Shown here: in pieces, positions 12,401 to 23,573 of the stretch
Position numbering within the stretch: the first letter of the stretch is position 1
Layout: every line of letters begins with the position of its first letter
From: Cyclaneusma minus
Lineage: Eukaryota > Ascomycota > Leotiomycetes > Marthamycetales > Marthamycetaceae
Reading direction: 5' to 3'
DNA: 64,000 bases
Assembly: GCA_037179335.1 (NCBI GenBank)
Contig: JAKZHN010000023.1
Location: 538,961-602,960, forward strand
Program-made: the position numbers and the translations under genes
The notes under the pieces: generated by a model
The model's database searches: none
Told to the model about the DNA's origin: nothing
What the model saw: the letters and a program-made list of their open reading frames with translations, nothing else

Positions 12401-13148
12401 GCTATGGCCCTGGACCTGCGCTCTCCCGGACATGGCGTTGTTGGTGGCAGCCATCAATTGCATATGTGCTCCATCGATGTGACTTATCGTGTTCGCCCGG
12501 GGTCTCATATTTGCTGAGGCGGCATTGGCGACTGAGCTCTTGCGAACCCGTCCGGGGGCCCCTCCAGCCGTGCTGCTTACACTCTCACGGCGGTTTCGAG
12601 GTCTCGACGAGGGAGTAGTCGTCATATGCAGTTTCTGCTGATGGCGGAGAAGCAAGTCTCGCCTTGCAAAGCAGCGGGAACATTCTGGACATTCGAATGG
12701 TTTTTCCTTGGGCAAGTTAGCACTCATGGCTGCTGAAGGGCTGACTTGTGCGGCACACCTTTGTATGGCTCCGCTCGTGTCTCTTCAGATGTTCCAGCCT
12801 GGCAAAGCTCCTCGTGCAAGTTGCGCAAACATGCGGACGTGGTTTATCGGTTTTGGGAGGGGGAAAGGGCTTCGCAGTTGGCGGGGATCCAGCTGTCTGA
12901 GCGTCAGCAACATCTCAGATTACCAAGCTCAACTACCCCGCGCAGCTCGATTGCTTGCTCTAACGTCCACGCAGACCCGTCCAAAAGCTGATCCGGCACC
13001 CAGGAATTGAGTTCTATGTCACACCCAGATAGTTTCAACAGCAGAATCTCTTACCATTTTCGACGCTCCCGGTCGAGGTGGAGTTGGGGGAGGCGGAAGC
13101 GGGCATGGCGGTGGCCTGGTGTGGCGGGGCTCCCGAGTCACTGAGCAT
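9402..13148 (-). CDS. Adr1-like C2H2 zinc-finger transcription factor with fungal regulatory domain
   Basis: Four exons (13148-13055, 12892-12759, 12706-9556, 9499-9402) join to about 1158 residues. The ATG at 12727 lies inside an intron (12758-12707, branch GCTAAC). Starting there would lose the first finger. Two adjacent C2H2 fingers result: C54-C57-H70-H74 (CATCTRSFARLEHLKRH) and C82-C85-H98-H103 (CPECSRCFARRDLLLRH). These have the paired arrangement and linker of yeast Adr1 and its filamentous homologues. A long Ser/Pro/Asn-rich region follows, and from roughly residue 480 a fungal-specific transcription factor domain (RYIDAYVRFFHPHLPFLHIP). It should act in the nucleus, but its targets are unknown. 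The last exon (31 residues) is supported by GTATGT..CTAACAG borders; without that splice the protein would end at 9542. Confidence 0.85.
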
Positions 13149-14420
13149 GGTAACGATGGGAAGCTAGGAACAGCAGGCGGTTTCGAGGAAGCAGAGGGCG
13201 TCAACAATGCTGGTCTCGCATCCTACAAGTAAGTCAATGTGTGAGAGGCGAAAGAGAGGCTGGCTCGAGAGGCAATTGACGGTGGTGGAGTGGTGGGGTG
13301 GGCAGCTCAGAACGTGTGTAAACGAGGCAGCGCAGCTCTTAGACGGCCGACGCTTGAATGGCCGAGGAAGTCGGGGCCGCTCCGAAGAGGCCAGGATTGC
13401 AGGGAGGGAGTGGGCATGGGCAAGGAATTGCCAATTGGGCAAATGGGAGCAGAGGAAGAAGGCGTACAGTGCTTCTGCAGGCTGCAGAATTAAACCAATG
13501 GATCGCGGCGGGTCCTGCTTTGATATGCACCGCGGTGGAACTCGAGGAAAAGCGGCCGTTGGCTCTGCAGGTCTGCAAGGCCTCAGCGTGTAGGACTGCC
13601 TGGAGCAGAGAGGCCGAGTGGTGCTGCTCGAATTGCCGCTGCGACGAGGCACAAATGTCTCTTGGGCGACGTTGGCTGTGGGTGCTAATGGCGAGCAGTA
13701 GTATGCAGAGATGCAGTCGACAAAAGAAAGATGTGGGTAATTGTGTGGGATTCGTGAGGGAGCGAAGAGGGCTCGCCACGGTCTCGCAGTCTGCGATGTC
13801 TGGGTCGTGGAGTTTGGAAGCTGCTGCCTGCCCAAACAGCTCTCTTGTTCTCGCGGTCGACTACGACGAACTGGCTGAGCCTTGACCTTGACAGTCTCTT
13901 TAGCCGACGCAATCCACAGTGGGCTTCCCTCAATCAATCCCACCAGGCCCAAAACCCACAATAAATTCGGTTCCTAAAGGGCAGGCCGGCTGACCATTGG
14001 CTGGCGAGGCATATTGTAGCCCAGCACGGTAAGGGCAGGTTGGCAGCGTCCAGCAAGTGCGGCTTTTCAAGGCCGAGGGGACCTGGTCACTTGAGCGCTA
14101 GCCGCGGTTTTTGCACCTCATTCCATGTCCAAGTCTGCGTAATAACGGTCCCCTAGCACGCCCACGATCTGAAAGGCAGGCCCGGGCAGCCAGCAAGAGC
14201 GGCGACACCTTTTACATGTACCCACGACACGGCGCTGGGGCCAATGCGGCCTTTTTTGGCTTCGGCCCAAGCTCGCTGCAGCAGCCAACATAAGCTAGCC
14301 CCAGACGCCGCTTGGACGCCTCAATTCAATCCTACTGCCGGCTGGCTCTGCGACTCAAAGTCAGTCTGATGTGCTGAAGCCGCGCCCTTTTTGTTCGTAG
14401 AGTTCAGAATTGCTTTGGCC

Positions 14421-14432
14421 GGTACATGTACC
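14421..14432. promoter_or_regulatory. 12-bp perfect palindrome GGTACATGTACC
   Basis: A perfect inverted repeat within the long upstream region of the transcription factor. The core TACATGTA or close variants recur nearby (about 14213, 15315, 15450, 17029). This may be a dimeric protein-binding site; function is inference only. Confidence 0.25.
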
Positions 14433-17400
14433 GTGTGCTCAACTGGCTGTGTGTTACGCGAGCGGCGGTAGAACAGAGTCGATGCGACCGTAACCTCGCC
14501 CCAACTCCCAAGTCACTTCGCTCTTCTCGACTCGACACCGCACACCCATCTCGCAACGGCAGATTGCTCTCCCGCCCCCGGCCCAATACAACGACATGTA
14601 CTATCGTCGCTCTCTGCCGGCCGGATGACGTCGTATTCTCGCGACCTCTGCTCACGCTTTCAATGCACGGCCATCTGCGCCAACCAGCCTGCAATTGGCC
14701 TGCCCTCGCCCGTCCTCCTTGTCCGGCGAATCACAACCTGCTACCTGTCAATTATTACTTGATGGCTATGCAAGCTCTGCCATCGTCTGCTAACCCACAG
14801 GCAAGCTCCGTTCAGATCTGCCTCTGCCATTCCGGATGCATCACCACCACGGCCTCGACCCGACTCTAGGCGCGCAACTGGAGCCTACAGCTGCTGCCCC
14901 CACCGAAGCCGAAGACGTCTTCTGCACCAGATGTCTGGAAAGGAATGGCCCCATATGCAGAGGCTGATAGAGGTCCAGCGTTGGCCCAAAAGTGACAAGC
15001 CACCGCATAGAGTTATGTCCAGTGCCCTTCACCGGACAACTCAATTGAGCCGCTCCAGATAGCTCGATGTATCCGATCTCGAGATCGTCACTGAACAGCC
15101 ATCCAGCCCTTGCTGCTCTAAGTCAAGCGCTTTAACGACAGGGACCGGCCGCTCGGCGAGCTTGTACAGCCTCAACATACCTTCGCCGCTCCCGTCTCAA
15201 AGTCACTTACGAGGTCACGAGCGCCGCCATGGACCCGCTGGAATACATGCAAGTACCGCATCGGACTCGGAGAAAAAGGGTCCCTTACGCAGCATCGTCT
15301 CATTGAAGCCGCAATACATGTACCTGGATATTACCAGCCATCAATTTGCTCGTTATGCGAGACGAGCTGGCATTTGCAATCCACTCCAAGAACATTCGCA
15401 TGTACAAGTATATGGACACGGCAAGAGCGGCTCGAAGTTACGGCATAGACGATGTACATGCTACACACTACCTGGTCTGGTCACGACAGCTGCGTCTGGG
15501 TTCGAGACGATGGTAGGGCAGCCAGCCTCGAGCCTCTACCAAACCACGTTTTATGCTGTCACATCGTCAGCCGTTGTCCACTAGCAACGAGGCTCTTGCA
15601 ACTTCTGGAAAGCTGCTGCTCGCCAGAATCTCCAATTGCGTTTTATTATTATTGGCGGTTAGCACCCCAAGCGGGGGGACTTGTTCAATCGAAGGTGTTC
15701 CACATCAGGGTGCAAAACGATCAATCTGTCGATCAACTAACCCATTCCTTATATCAGATTGATGCCAAGGATCGGGAACTGCTAACCAGAATAGAGTGCG
15801 ACTAGCAATAATGGCTGGCCATCCTTCCCCAGCGGACTTCCGATTTGAGACATCCTCGAGCTCTGGTGCAAGCAAGACATCAAAATAGTCTGATATTTCT
15901 TCCAGAAGAACTGTCTTCTGGATAGCATGGCGCCAAGGCTATGGCTGTTAGTGACTCCGGCACCAGCTTCTTTTCTGGGTGGAGGCTGAACAACTGTTAT
16001 TGGCAAGCTCTGTCTGAAGAAAAGACCTTGTCCTTGCTGCCGCCTCGGATATATGATTCAAGCCTTTCAGCGCTCAGGACCTGAAACAACCCTACATATG
16101 GAATCGCGCAGGATCTCGAGGGACAATTGCCTTCTGGAGACATCCAACCTGCGTTCAATCTCGGCCGCAAAAGCCCCAGTTTTGATGTGCGGAACGATAA
16201 GATAGAGCCGACGATAGGGGTAGTGGAGGGGCAGCCATCTCGATGAATTCGGAAGTGCAGGACGGCATTCTTTGCAGATCAGTTCGGGGTCCAATTGTCC
16301 ATCCAGCGACCTTCAATTTCCACAGCATCGGCTATCCAGACTGGAGCGGCTCAACCTCATGATCACTTGGGCAGTGATCACTTTCCTTTTTCATTTTTAA
16401 GCCTCAAGTTCTTTTCCACATATACTTTACCACACCGCCCAAGAAGGTTCATGTAGGGTAGCAGTGCTCCACGACGAGAAGCGATTTGAAGTCCCGGTAG
16501 GTCTACACGATATGCTTTCACCAGTCTGAGCTTTTGGATCTACTCCGAGTATTCTGTTATTTTGGCAAACTGCATTATTGCGCGCGCCTATTACCGGTCC
16601 GCTCGCTTTCTTGTCATTATTCCATTCATGTCTCATGATCTTTTTATAATTGCTCTTCGGAGCTTAGTCCGAACTCGAAAGCCCAACTCACGAGCCGTGA
16701 CGCCGTCAGATATGTCACACTACTACGCACCGTCATTTGCACCTGTCCCTCGAACTTTCAGTTCTTTTATTCATTGTTCGTGCGAGGTTTCCAAACTGAG
16801 CTTTGCAAAAAGGTATGCGGCGGCCTCTTCCTCCCCTCCAGAGAAGTCCTGCAACAAGGGTCGACCGATGACTGAAGACTTTTGGCTCTGAAGTCTCGAC
16901 TTGCTCCATAATTCGGCTGACAGCCGGCCTTGAAGCGTGCAAATATGTCATGGCATGGTTCTTTATGCTAGGCCACACGAAGCATAGTTACGCAGGCGGC
17001 GTGGCTTGGAGTTCGCTCACTACTAGTACTACATGTATCAAACGGTCAGGTGGTTGAAAAGACTGGGGATCCGACAGGATTGGCCAAGAAGAGCCCTGTG
17101 CGCCGCTGCTGCAGCAATATGTTCTCATGCAGCCTGCACGCGAGAGCGCCTTTCGCCCAGCACGCCTGGTGAAACCTCCGCCAGGGTCAGTCAGGGCCGC
17201 CTTACCAGACCCAGCCTGTGCCCTATCATACGAATGCAATTGCTGTGGATTCGCCGAGGACGATGTGGCGCTACGGCTTGCAGATATATTGTCAATCCAC
17301 CGAGCCATTCCGAGATCAGGCAATGTCATTCCAGGACCAGCTCCAGAAAGCCATCAGCAACATGAATCGAGACCGACTCCAGAGTTGCCATGTTAGGCCG

Positions 17401-20400
17401 ACAGCAGAGTCGCGAGACCAAGCCTCTGCCTCCTTCTTAGACCGTGCCAGCCAGCTGCTTTTTTAAAGTGATGGCTTGTTAATATCTTAGCAGCTATTAC
17501 TATTGCAGCTCACAATGGCAGCCGTCGGCCGCCGCTTCAAGCCCTCAACGCAATTGGCTCTCTCGGGCCAGCTCGCGACCCTGGATATTCAACATCGACC
17601 CTTGATCCCTGATTACCCCAGATTTTCCCACGCCACACCATCTCGGGCGTTGGAAGTATGTGCGGCAAGCTTCACGAAACCTGACCACTGAGCTTGAACT
17701 TCGGCATTTTCAAGGTTTTGTCTACCTTTCTGTTCCACAACTTTCATGCTTCTGGATCGTGGACGACAGGTTGGAGTTCGAGCTCCGGTTGCAATAGAGG
17801 TGAGTGCCGAATCTCCCGCCATGAGTTAATGAATGCATCGTCATCCATCGTCATCTCTCCCAACCAATGACATTCGAGGAATATCTTCGGGAGACTCCCA
17901 GATTCAAGATTTACTTGGAAGGAGTTTTCATCTCGTGTATGTGTTGGCGGCAAGGTTATTCCCAATGTCAAGAGAAGTACAAGACTTCCTGTCGCGTGGT
18001 CTTCGAGGAATCCTTCTTTCATTTCTCTTTCCACATTTTGAGTTGACACAATGACAAATACCACGTTCCCTGAAGTCTTTGTTTCTAATGACCGTTATAT
18101 CCGAGCATGCATTTTCCTTTAAGGTTCGATCACGCATCGTCATTTTCAAACTCTTGTCTCAGGACCTCGTGCCGCGAGAAAAGGATGGGATACCCTGAAT
18201 ATCTTTTACGAGTCTAAGGAGATCAGAGTCCGGGGACGGAACAGCGTCCGTGCATTACAGCCTTGTGGGCTTTTCCATCAAGCGGTGTCGTCGATGTTTC
18301 GAAACCAACCGATTGTTTCTGGCCTGCCTCACCGTAGGTTAGCATCCTGCCAAACCCAGTCCGAAGGTTTGGAGAAACCTTGAGCGTCGCACCAAACGTC
18401 CGGCAGTTCTCACCTCGTCCAGCATACCTTATTCCGCTCTCTCCATCTCATCCTGACTAGAGGCTTTTCACCGGCTGAACCCCAGACTAGGATCGTGTAA
18501 CGAAGCGGACCAACGAAACCTGCCTGATCGATCGCCAATGAACCAGGTAAGTTGTGATTGATAACCATTCGAGAAGGCGATAGTGCGTGATCTGGAGTTG
18601 AGGGTCAGATCGGGCAGTGCTTGCGGAACTACGGATCTCTCACTGCTGAGCTGTAGATCTGTCTTGATGAAACTGCCAGTTCTGAACCAGACCACGAACT
18701 ACATCCGAGACAGAGTCCGGCGCAAATGGCAAGTCGGAACCACATCTCAAGTATCAAAGCAAAATGACGAAACCTGGCCAGTATCTTCCGTTCCCGTCCT
18801 TCGAGATTACAGTTTGCCTCGAAGTCTTTAACAATCAGCCTCCCAACTAGCGATGTTGTACGTCAAACGCGACGCTACCAGTGCTTAGTGTGCCGTTTGA
18901 AATTCAGTATGGCTCTGAACTATCATCCAAGACATCAACACGGTGGGAGTTGAGAGGTGCACTGACGGTACAGGCAGAAGGAGAGTGCATATATACTCAA
19001 GTAGTGAGAATCAATTCTGTCCTTCGGGACCCGGCTGTTTTCATTATTGCTCTACAGGAGTAGTTCGCACCGAGTACTGACAGTCCATTTGAAGGAAGGA
19101 TCCTGAAAGAAAGACAAAAGTCGAACCTTCGGACACGGGGCGCCGCCATGTAACAATGTCTCAATCAGACGATGAGGACCGTTGGCGAGTCTGCCAATCA
19201 GTTGCAAAAAGAATCCTGCGAAAAAGACAAAATAGCGAAATCACGATATATCGGTACATCTCAAGTCTCCCGTATCTCGAAAAGCTCCAAATGTCAGCCT
19301 GCATCGACAAATGTGCCTCAGCCTAAGCGCACTTTCTGCTCCGTATGTACCGTGGATTTCCTATACGCGGGATCGTATGCTAAATACGGAAACGGCAATA
19401 CAGTAACCAAGATCCCCGATACTGTGGAATTGGGCCGCTAGTACCGAATGCACGAATCATGATATAGAAAGTTGACAGATTCGACCGGCGACCGTCGTGT
19501 CTGACGAAGTTGTTTACCTGGAGAAGCAGCATTTTGGAAAGCACAGGGGAGAAGTATATGAGTGCATCATTGTGCAGTTTTTTGTTCATGAGGGACTTTG
19601 ATGCAAGACATATGCCAGGACATGCAAGCCATGGAGCATTGAGAACTGAGAAGGAGCTTGTGAATGGTGAGTGTTGTATGGTCCATCGAGTGTTGAATAC
19701 AGTCGGTCCAATCACTACTGATCGGTATGTACTGATGGAGCTCCGAAATCGACTGGTCTGGCCCGACTTCCGAGGAGAAAGTTGAGCAACTGTCTCATTC
19801 TACGCGTTTTTTCTGATGTTATTAGGACGTGGAGACGCCCTTGACGCTTCGCCTGCCTCTTTCAGACGAGACTGGGGAATAATGCAGAACATGATAGGGT
19901 ACATGATGCAAGTCAGTAGAAGAACCTGGCCACCTGATGCAAATAGTACATTCCCTGCTTACTCTTGCATTTCTGTTATAGTATCGTTGACTTTCTCAAG
20001 TTCTTTGCATGCTTTGCTATACATCTCCGTCTGCATATGTTGCGCTATATTGTGGCTTTTTCTACAATTTCTGTTCAGCGTGCTCTATTCGCTGCTCCAT
20101 CCAGGAGATACAACTCACTACCTGACACACAAAAGGCGGGTATTTTTATTCTCGGCGTCCAAGTTCTCCCAGTTCGTCGATTTCATATGTAACGTCATCT
20201 TGGACAAGCTCGACTTCTCCTCGGTGAGCACAGGTACATTGTAGTTTCGGTCCTTTTCGGTCCTTCGCGCCAAAGCAGAGCGACGTCACACGTGCATTGC
20301 ATGTGCACGTCGCAGTTCTTCTCGTGCAGAGAATCGGATTTTTGCAGTTTACGTTTCTTCAACTTTGCCACCGCGTTTTTGCGTTTCATGGTGGCGGGAT

Positions 20401-20450
20401 TTGGCGTTCTCCGATGCGATCGTCGCGCATGTGGTTCTTGAAGAATGCCG

Positions 20451-20530
20451 TTGGGGTGTATGTAGGGATTGGGGGACGTATGGATGGGGGTCGGACGGGT
20501 GTGGGGGAGATTGGTGGCTGGTGGGGGCTG
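20451..20530 (+). other. G-rich tract with possible quadruplex potential
   Basis: The plus strand carries several runs of three to five G (TTGGGGTG, GGGGGACG, GGGGGTCGG, TGGGGGAG, GGTGGGGGCTGG) within 80 bases, spaced closely enough to allow a G-quadruplex. The complementary C-rich strand reads as a Pro/His-rich open frame with no family resemblance. Confidence 0.35.
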
Positions 20531-21660
20531 GTGCACATGTATTCTGTATGATGATTGATGAATGCGGAAAGTGGCGTGACGAGCGGGTGGGCGAGGTGGG
20601 GGCTTTGGAAGAGGAAGATACGGGAGGATCATTTGTGGCTCTTTGGTGATCGCTGTCTATCGGGGGCGATTTTTCGGCATGAGTTTTGGGTATTGGTGAG
20701 AGCCGGAAGCGCAGAGCTTGGAGGGAGAATAAGGACGACGAGTACCTTGTCGGCAGGATAACAGAGAATCTTTGGGGGTCAGACGCTAGATTGATGCATT
20801 CTTTAAATCTCGTACTGCCTGGATATGTTGCGAGGAACGCCTGCCCGAGCCTTCGCACACGATATTCTTGCGAACAAACTGTTAAAAAAAGTCAAAGGCA
20901 GGTAGGCGGTCAAGGATATGCAGCTTTGGAGAGAGAAAAGAAAGGGAAGTTGGTGGCGGCGGCGACATCAACGATTACACATCGAGCTGTCAAGTGTCGT
21001 TGAAAGACTCGGTTTCAGTGTTGTTTCAGCTCAGCAGACTTGCTCTTTATTCACTCTATACTGTCCCTTCTAGTCTCGAGAATTGAGTAGGGTAGGTCTA
21101 GATTATATTAGGGTAAGATAAACGGCACAAGCAACGACGAAGGGAGGAGACGGTAGTACTCTGTACAACGTAGGGCACGGCGGCGGTGACTCGCCAGCTC
21201 CACTAACCAACTCTACTTCGGCACGTGACGGTAGGATGGGAATACAAATCCTGTACTCTTGAATCTGAGATTCAAATTTCAGAATCTCAACAGGTTGTCT
21301 CCTAGCCAGCGCAGCCAGATTGCAGGCTTTATCCGTGGATTGACCACCATTTTCACAACTGGCGACACAGACAGACTGTCCGACATCAATATTTTCACTG
21401 GAGGACGAGCAGTTCCGGGAATTTGTTCAGAGCAATCTTGAGACCTTTTATCTTTTGAACGCCTTCAACCTTGTCATTGCTCCAGGGTGACCACTTTGAG
21501 CCGTTTCTCCCACAGTTTGACTGTGAGGATCTCTTCTCAAGCCTCTCTCCGTGAATCTTCAACTCTGCGTGGAGAAGCTGACCTCACCGAACAGTCACGA
21601 GACTACCTTACCACACTGGTAACCAGACCATTCTAGACGACGTCGTGCTAGGGGATCTCG

Positions 21661-23418
21661 ATGCGTCTTCTCAACACATTCACTCTCAAGCTCGAAGAGT
21701 TCTTTGAACAGAATCTTCCTGAGTATGCTATCCTGTCGCATACCTGGGGAGAGGGAGAAGTAACGCTGCAAGAGCTACAGAGAGCACATTCTGTCGCTTT
21801 GGCATATTCTTTGACGGGCCGGTTTTCCAGATGGAACCCCGTGCGAAATCCCATCCTCCGGTCTCTCAGGCAGGGTTTCAGAAAAGTCCTATGCTGTGCC
21901 CTGCAAGCACGGAAAGATGGCTACAGGTACATATGGTGCGATACCTGCTGCATCGATAAAACGAATAGCGCAGAGCTTTCTGAGGCTATCAATTCGATGT
22001 ACTACTGGTACGAGCAGAGTACAATATGCTACGCATATCTAGCCGATGTACCTCATTCTCTTGCAATGGCTCACCTGGACAAAGGGTCGGCATTCGCAAA
22101 GAGTCGATGGTTCACCAGAGGCTGGACATTACAAGAACTAATCGCACCGAGGGAACTGGTATTCTTTGATGAATCCTGGAATGCCATGGGCACCAAGCGC
22201 GAATTTCGTAAATCGATATCCGAATGGACTGGCATAGATGAGGAGGTCCTTCTAGGCCAGCCCCCTGGTCTTTGCAGCATTGCGAACAGGATGTCGTGGG
22301 CGTCTCAAAGAGAGACTACGCGATTAGAAGATACGGCATACTGCCTCATAGGATTGTTCAAAGTCAATATGCCCCTTCTCTATGGGGAGAGGGAAAGGGC
22401 GTTCCTTCGACTTCAGGAGGAGATCATGAGGAAGTCAAGGGATCATTCGCTCTTTGCTTGGAGGGTTTCAGAGACTCTGAAAACGCAACAGGGTGGGGGA
22501 CTGTTGGCCAGTTCACCTGCCAGGTTTAGGGAGTCTCGGAATGTTGTTCCGCTCGTCCCCGACAAGTACGAGGAGAGCGTTGGACCGCTGGATCCATATT
22601 TTCTAACCAACATGGGCGTGAGCATAACTTTGCCACTGGTTGGGCTGGAAGAGACAGAGCCCTATCATACTTTTTTTGCTGCTCTCGATTGCCAGGACAC
22701 AACTGATGCTCGTGGGCCTCTCGGATTACGTCTCTATCGCAACAAAGAAGGCATTTACTCCAGATATCCTCAAGATCTCCTGCTTGCCAGCAACCTGCGT
22801 ACCTCGAAGAAATACAAGGCCGAAAGAATATGTATCGAGGCTCGCGGCTCTCGCGCAGATCAATTCGTAAGCTACATAGCCACCGCGGAATATAAGTTTC
22901 ACTTCGTCGAGCTATCTAACGAGCTGAGCATTCATGGTCTCCATTTGAGAGTCTTTCCCACCGGGGGCTTTTGGGACCCCGAAACGAACGTTCTTTCATG
23001 CGGAAAGGAATGTGGCGGTGCGGTTTATATCGGTCAAACCGACGGAGCAGGTCTAGTCTTTCTTGTCGGTATTGATCCTGGGCAGCTGCGACCCCGTTGT
23101 CTCTTGTATTCCGAAGCCGGGCTTGGAAAATGCGAGGAAGTAATACAAAGGCTCGTCACTGGCGAACAACTAGAAGAAAAGGGGTTACTCGGCTTTTGGG
23201 AGCGTAGCCTTTGGGAACGCTGGAATGTGGTCTGCGACCACAGTGAGCAAAGTACATCTGGCATTCTTCAATTACTGCCCACTTCAAGACCTTATCAAGG
23301 CAAGAGCCAGCCGGTTTGGGAGTTGAAGCCTGTTATTGGGCGCATCATGCGAGATGAATTCGCTATGTTTTCGGTGACCTTCGATGCAAAGGAGCAAGAA
23401 GTCCAAACTGACAAATGA
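21661..23418 (+). CDS. HET-domain protein (heterokaryon incompatibility family)
   Basis: Single exon, 585 residues, beginning MRLLNTFTLKLEEFF, the usual opening of this fungal family. The HET domain covers roughly residues 22-160 and shows its three conserved blocks: YAILSHTWGEGEVTLQEL, YIWCDTCCIDKTNSAELSEA with SMYYWYE, and FTRGWTLQELIAPRE. The C-terminal half carries no WD40, ankyrin or NACHT region that I can see, so the protein belongs to the short class. HET proteins trigger cell death when incompatible hyphae fuse, but most genomic copies have no proven role. The gene stands alone between a gene-poor stretch and an unrelated convergent gene. No frame damage is seen. Confidence 0.9.
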   Translation: MRLLNTFTLKLEEFFEQNLPEYAILSHTWGEGEVTLQELQRAHSVALAYSLTGRFSRWNPVRNPILRSLRQGFRKVLCCALQARKDGYRYIWCDTCCIDKTNSAELSEAINSMYYWYEQSTICYAYLADVPHSLAMAHLDKGSAFAKSRWFTRGWTLQELIAPRELVFFDESWNAMGTKREFRKSISEWTGIDEEVLLGQPPGLCSIANRMSWASQRETTRLEDTAYCLIGLFKVNMPLLYGERERAFLRLQEEIMRKSRDHSLFAWRVSETLKTQQGGGLLASSPARFRESRNVVPLVPDKYEESVGPLDPYFLTNMGVSITLPLVGLEETEPYHTFFAALDCQDTTDARGPLGLRLYRNKEGIYSRYPQDLLLASNLRTSKKYKAERICIEARGSRADQFVSYIATAEYKFHFVELSNELSIHGLHLRVFPTGGFWDPETNVLSCGKECGGAVYIGQTDGAGLVFLVGIDPGQLRPRCLLYSEAGLGKCEEVIQRLVTGEQLEEKGLLGFWERSLWERWNVVCDHSEQSTSGILQLLPTSRPYQGKSQPVWELKPVIGRIMRDEFAMFSVTFDAKEQEVQTDK

Positions 23419-23573
23419 ATCAATAACGTACACAGAATTTAATGTGTTCCGAGACAAGGCGTTCAAGCAAGACCTCTCTTCTCAGTTTTAGTTCTATTTC
23501 GTGAATGCAAAATCAAATGACAAACACCCTGTTCTTGGCTCCTTTCCCTTTTAGGTTGATGCCTTTCCTATTT

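Larger units (their letters stand above)
13149..21660. other. 8.5 kb without a recognisable gene
   Basis: The largest gap in the window. The first ~1.5 kb is GC-rich and probably the promoter and 5' leader of the zinc-finger gene; a 265-codon minus-strand frame (13961-13164) there is Ser/Pro/Arg-rich and unlike any family. The remainder has only short overlapping frames in all six phases. Base composition does not look strongly AT-rich, so this is not an obvious RIP-destroyed transposon. Palindromic ACATGTA sites recur between 14.2 and 17.0 kb. A G-rich run lies at 20451-20530. Long non-coding transcripts or lineage-specific genes with many introns cannot be excluded. Confidence 0.55.

Noticed and set aside
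9542..12727. Zinc-finger gene as a single exon starting at 12727
   Set aside because: That ATG is inside a 52-nt intron with a consensus branch site; the upstream exons supply the missing first finger.
13164..13961. 265-codon minus-strand frame
   Set aside because: GC-rich Ser/Pro/Arg composition, no domain, overlaps exon 1 of the zinc-finger gene and frames on the other strand.
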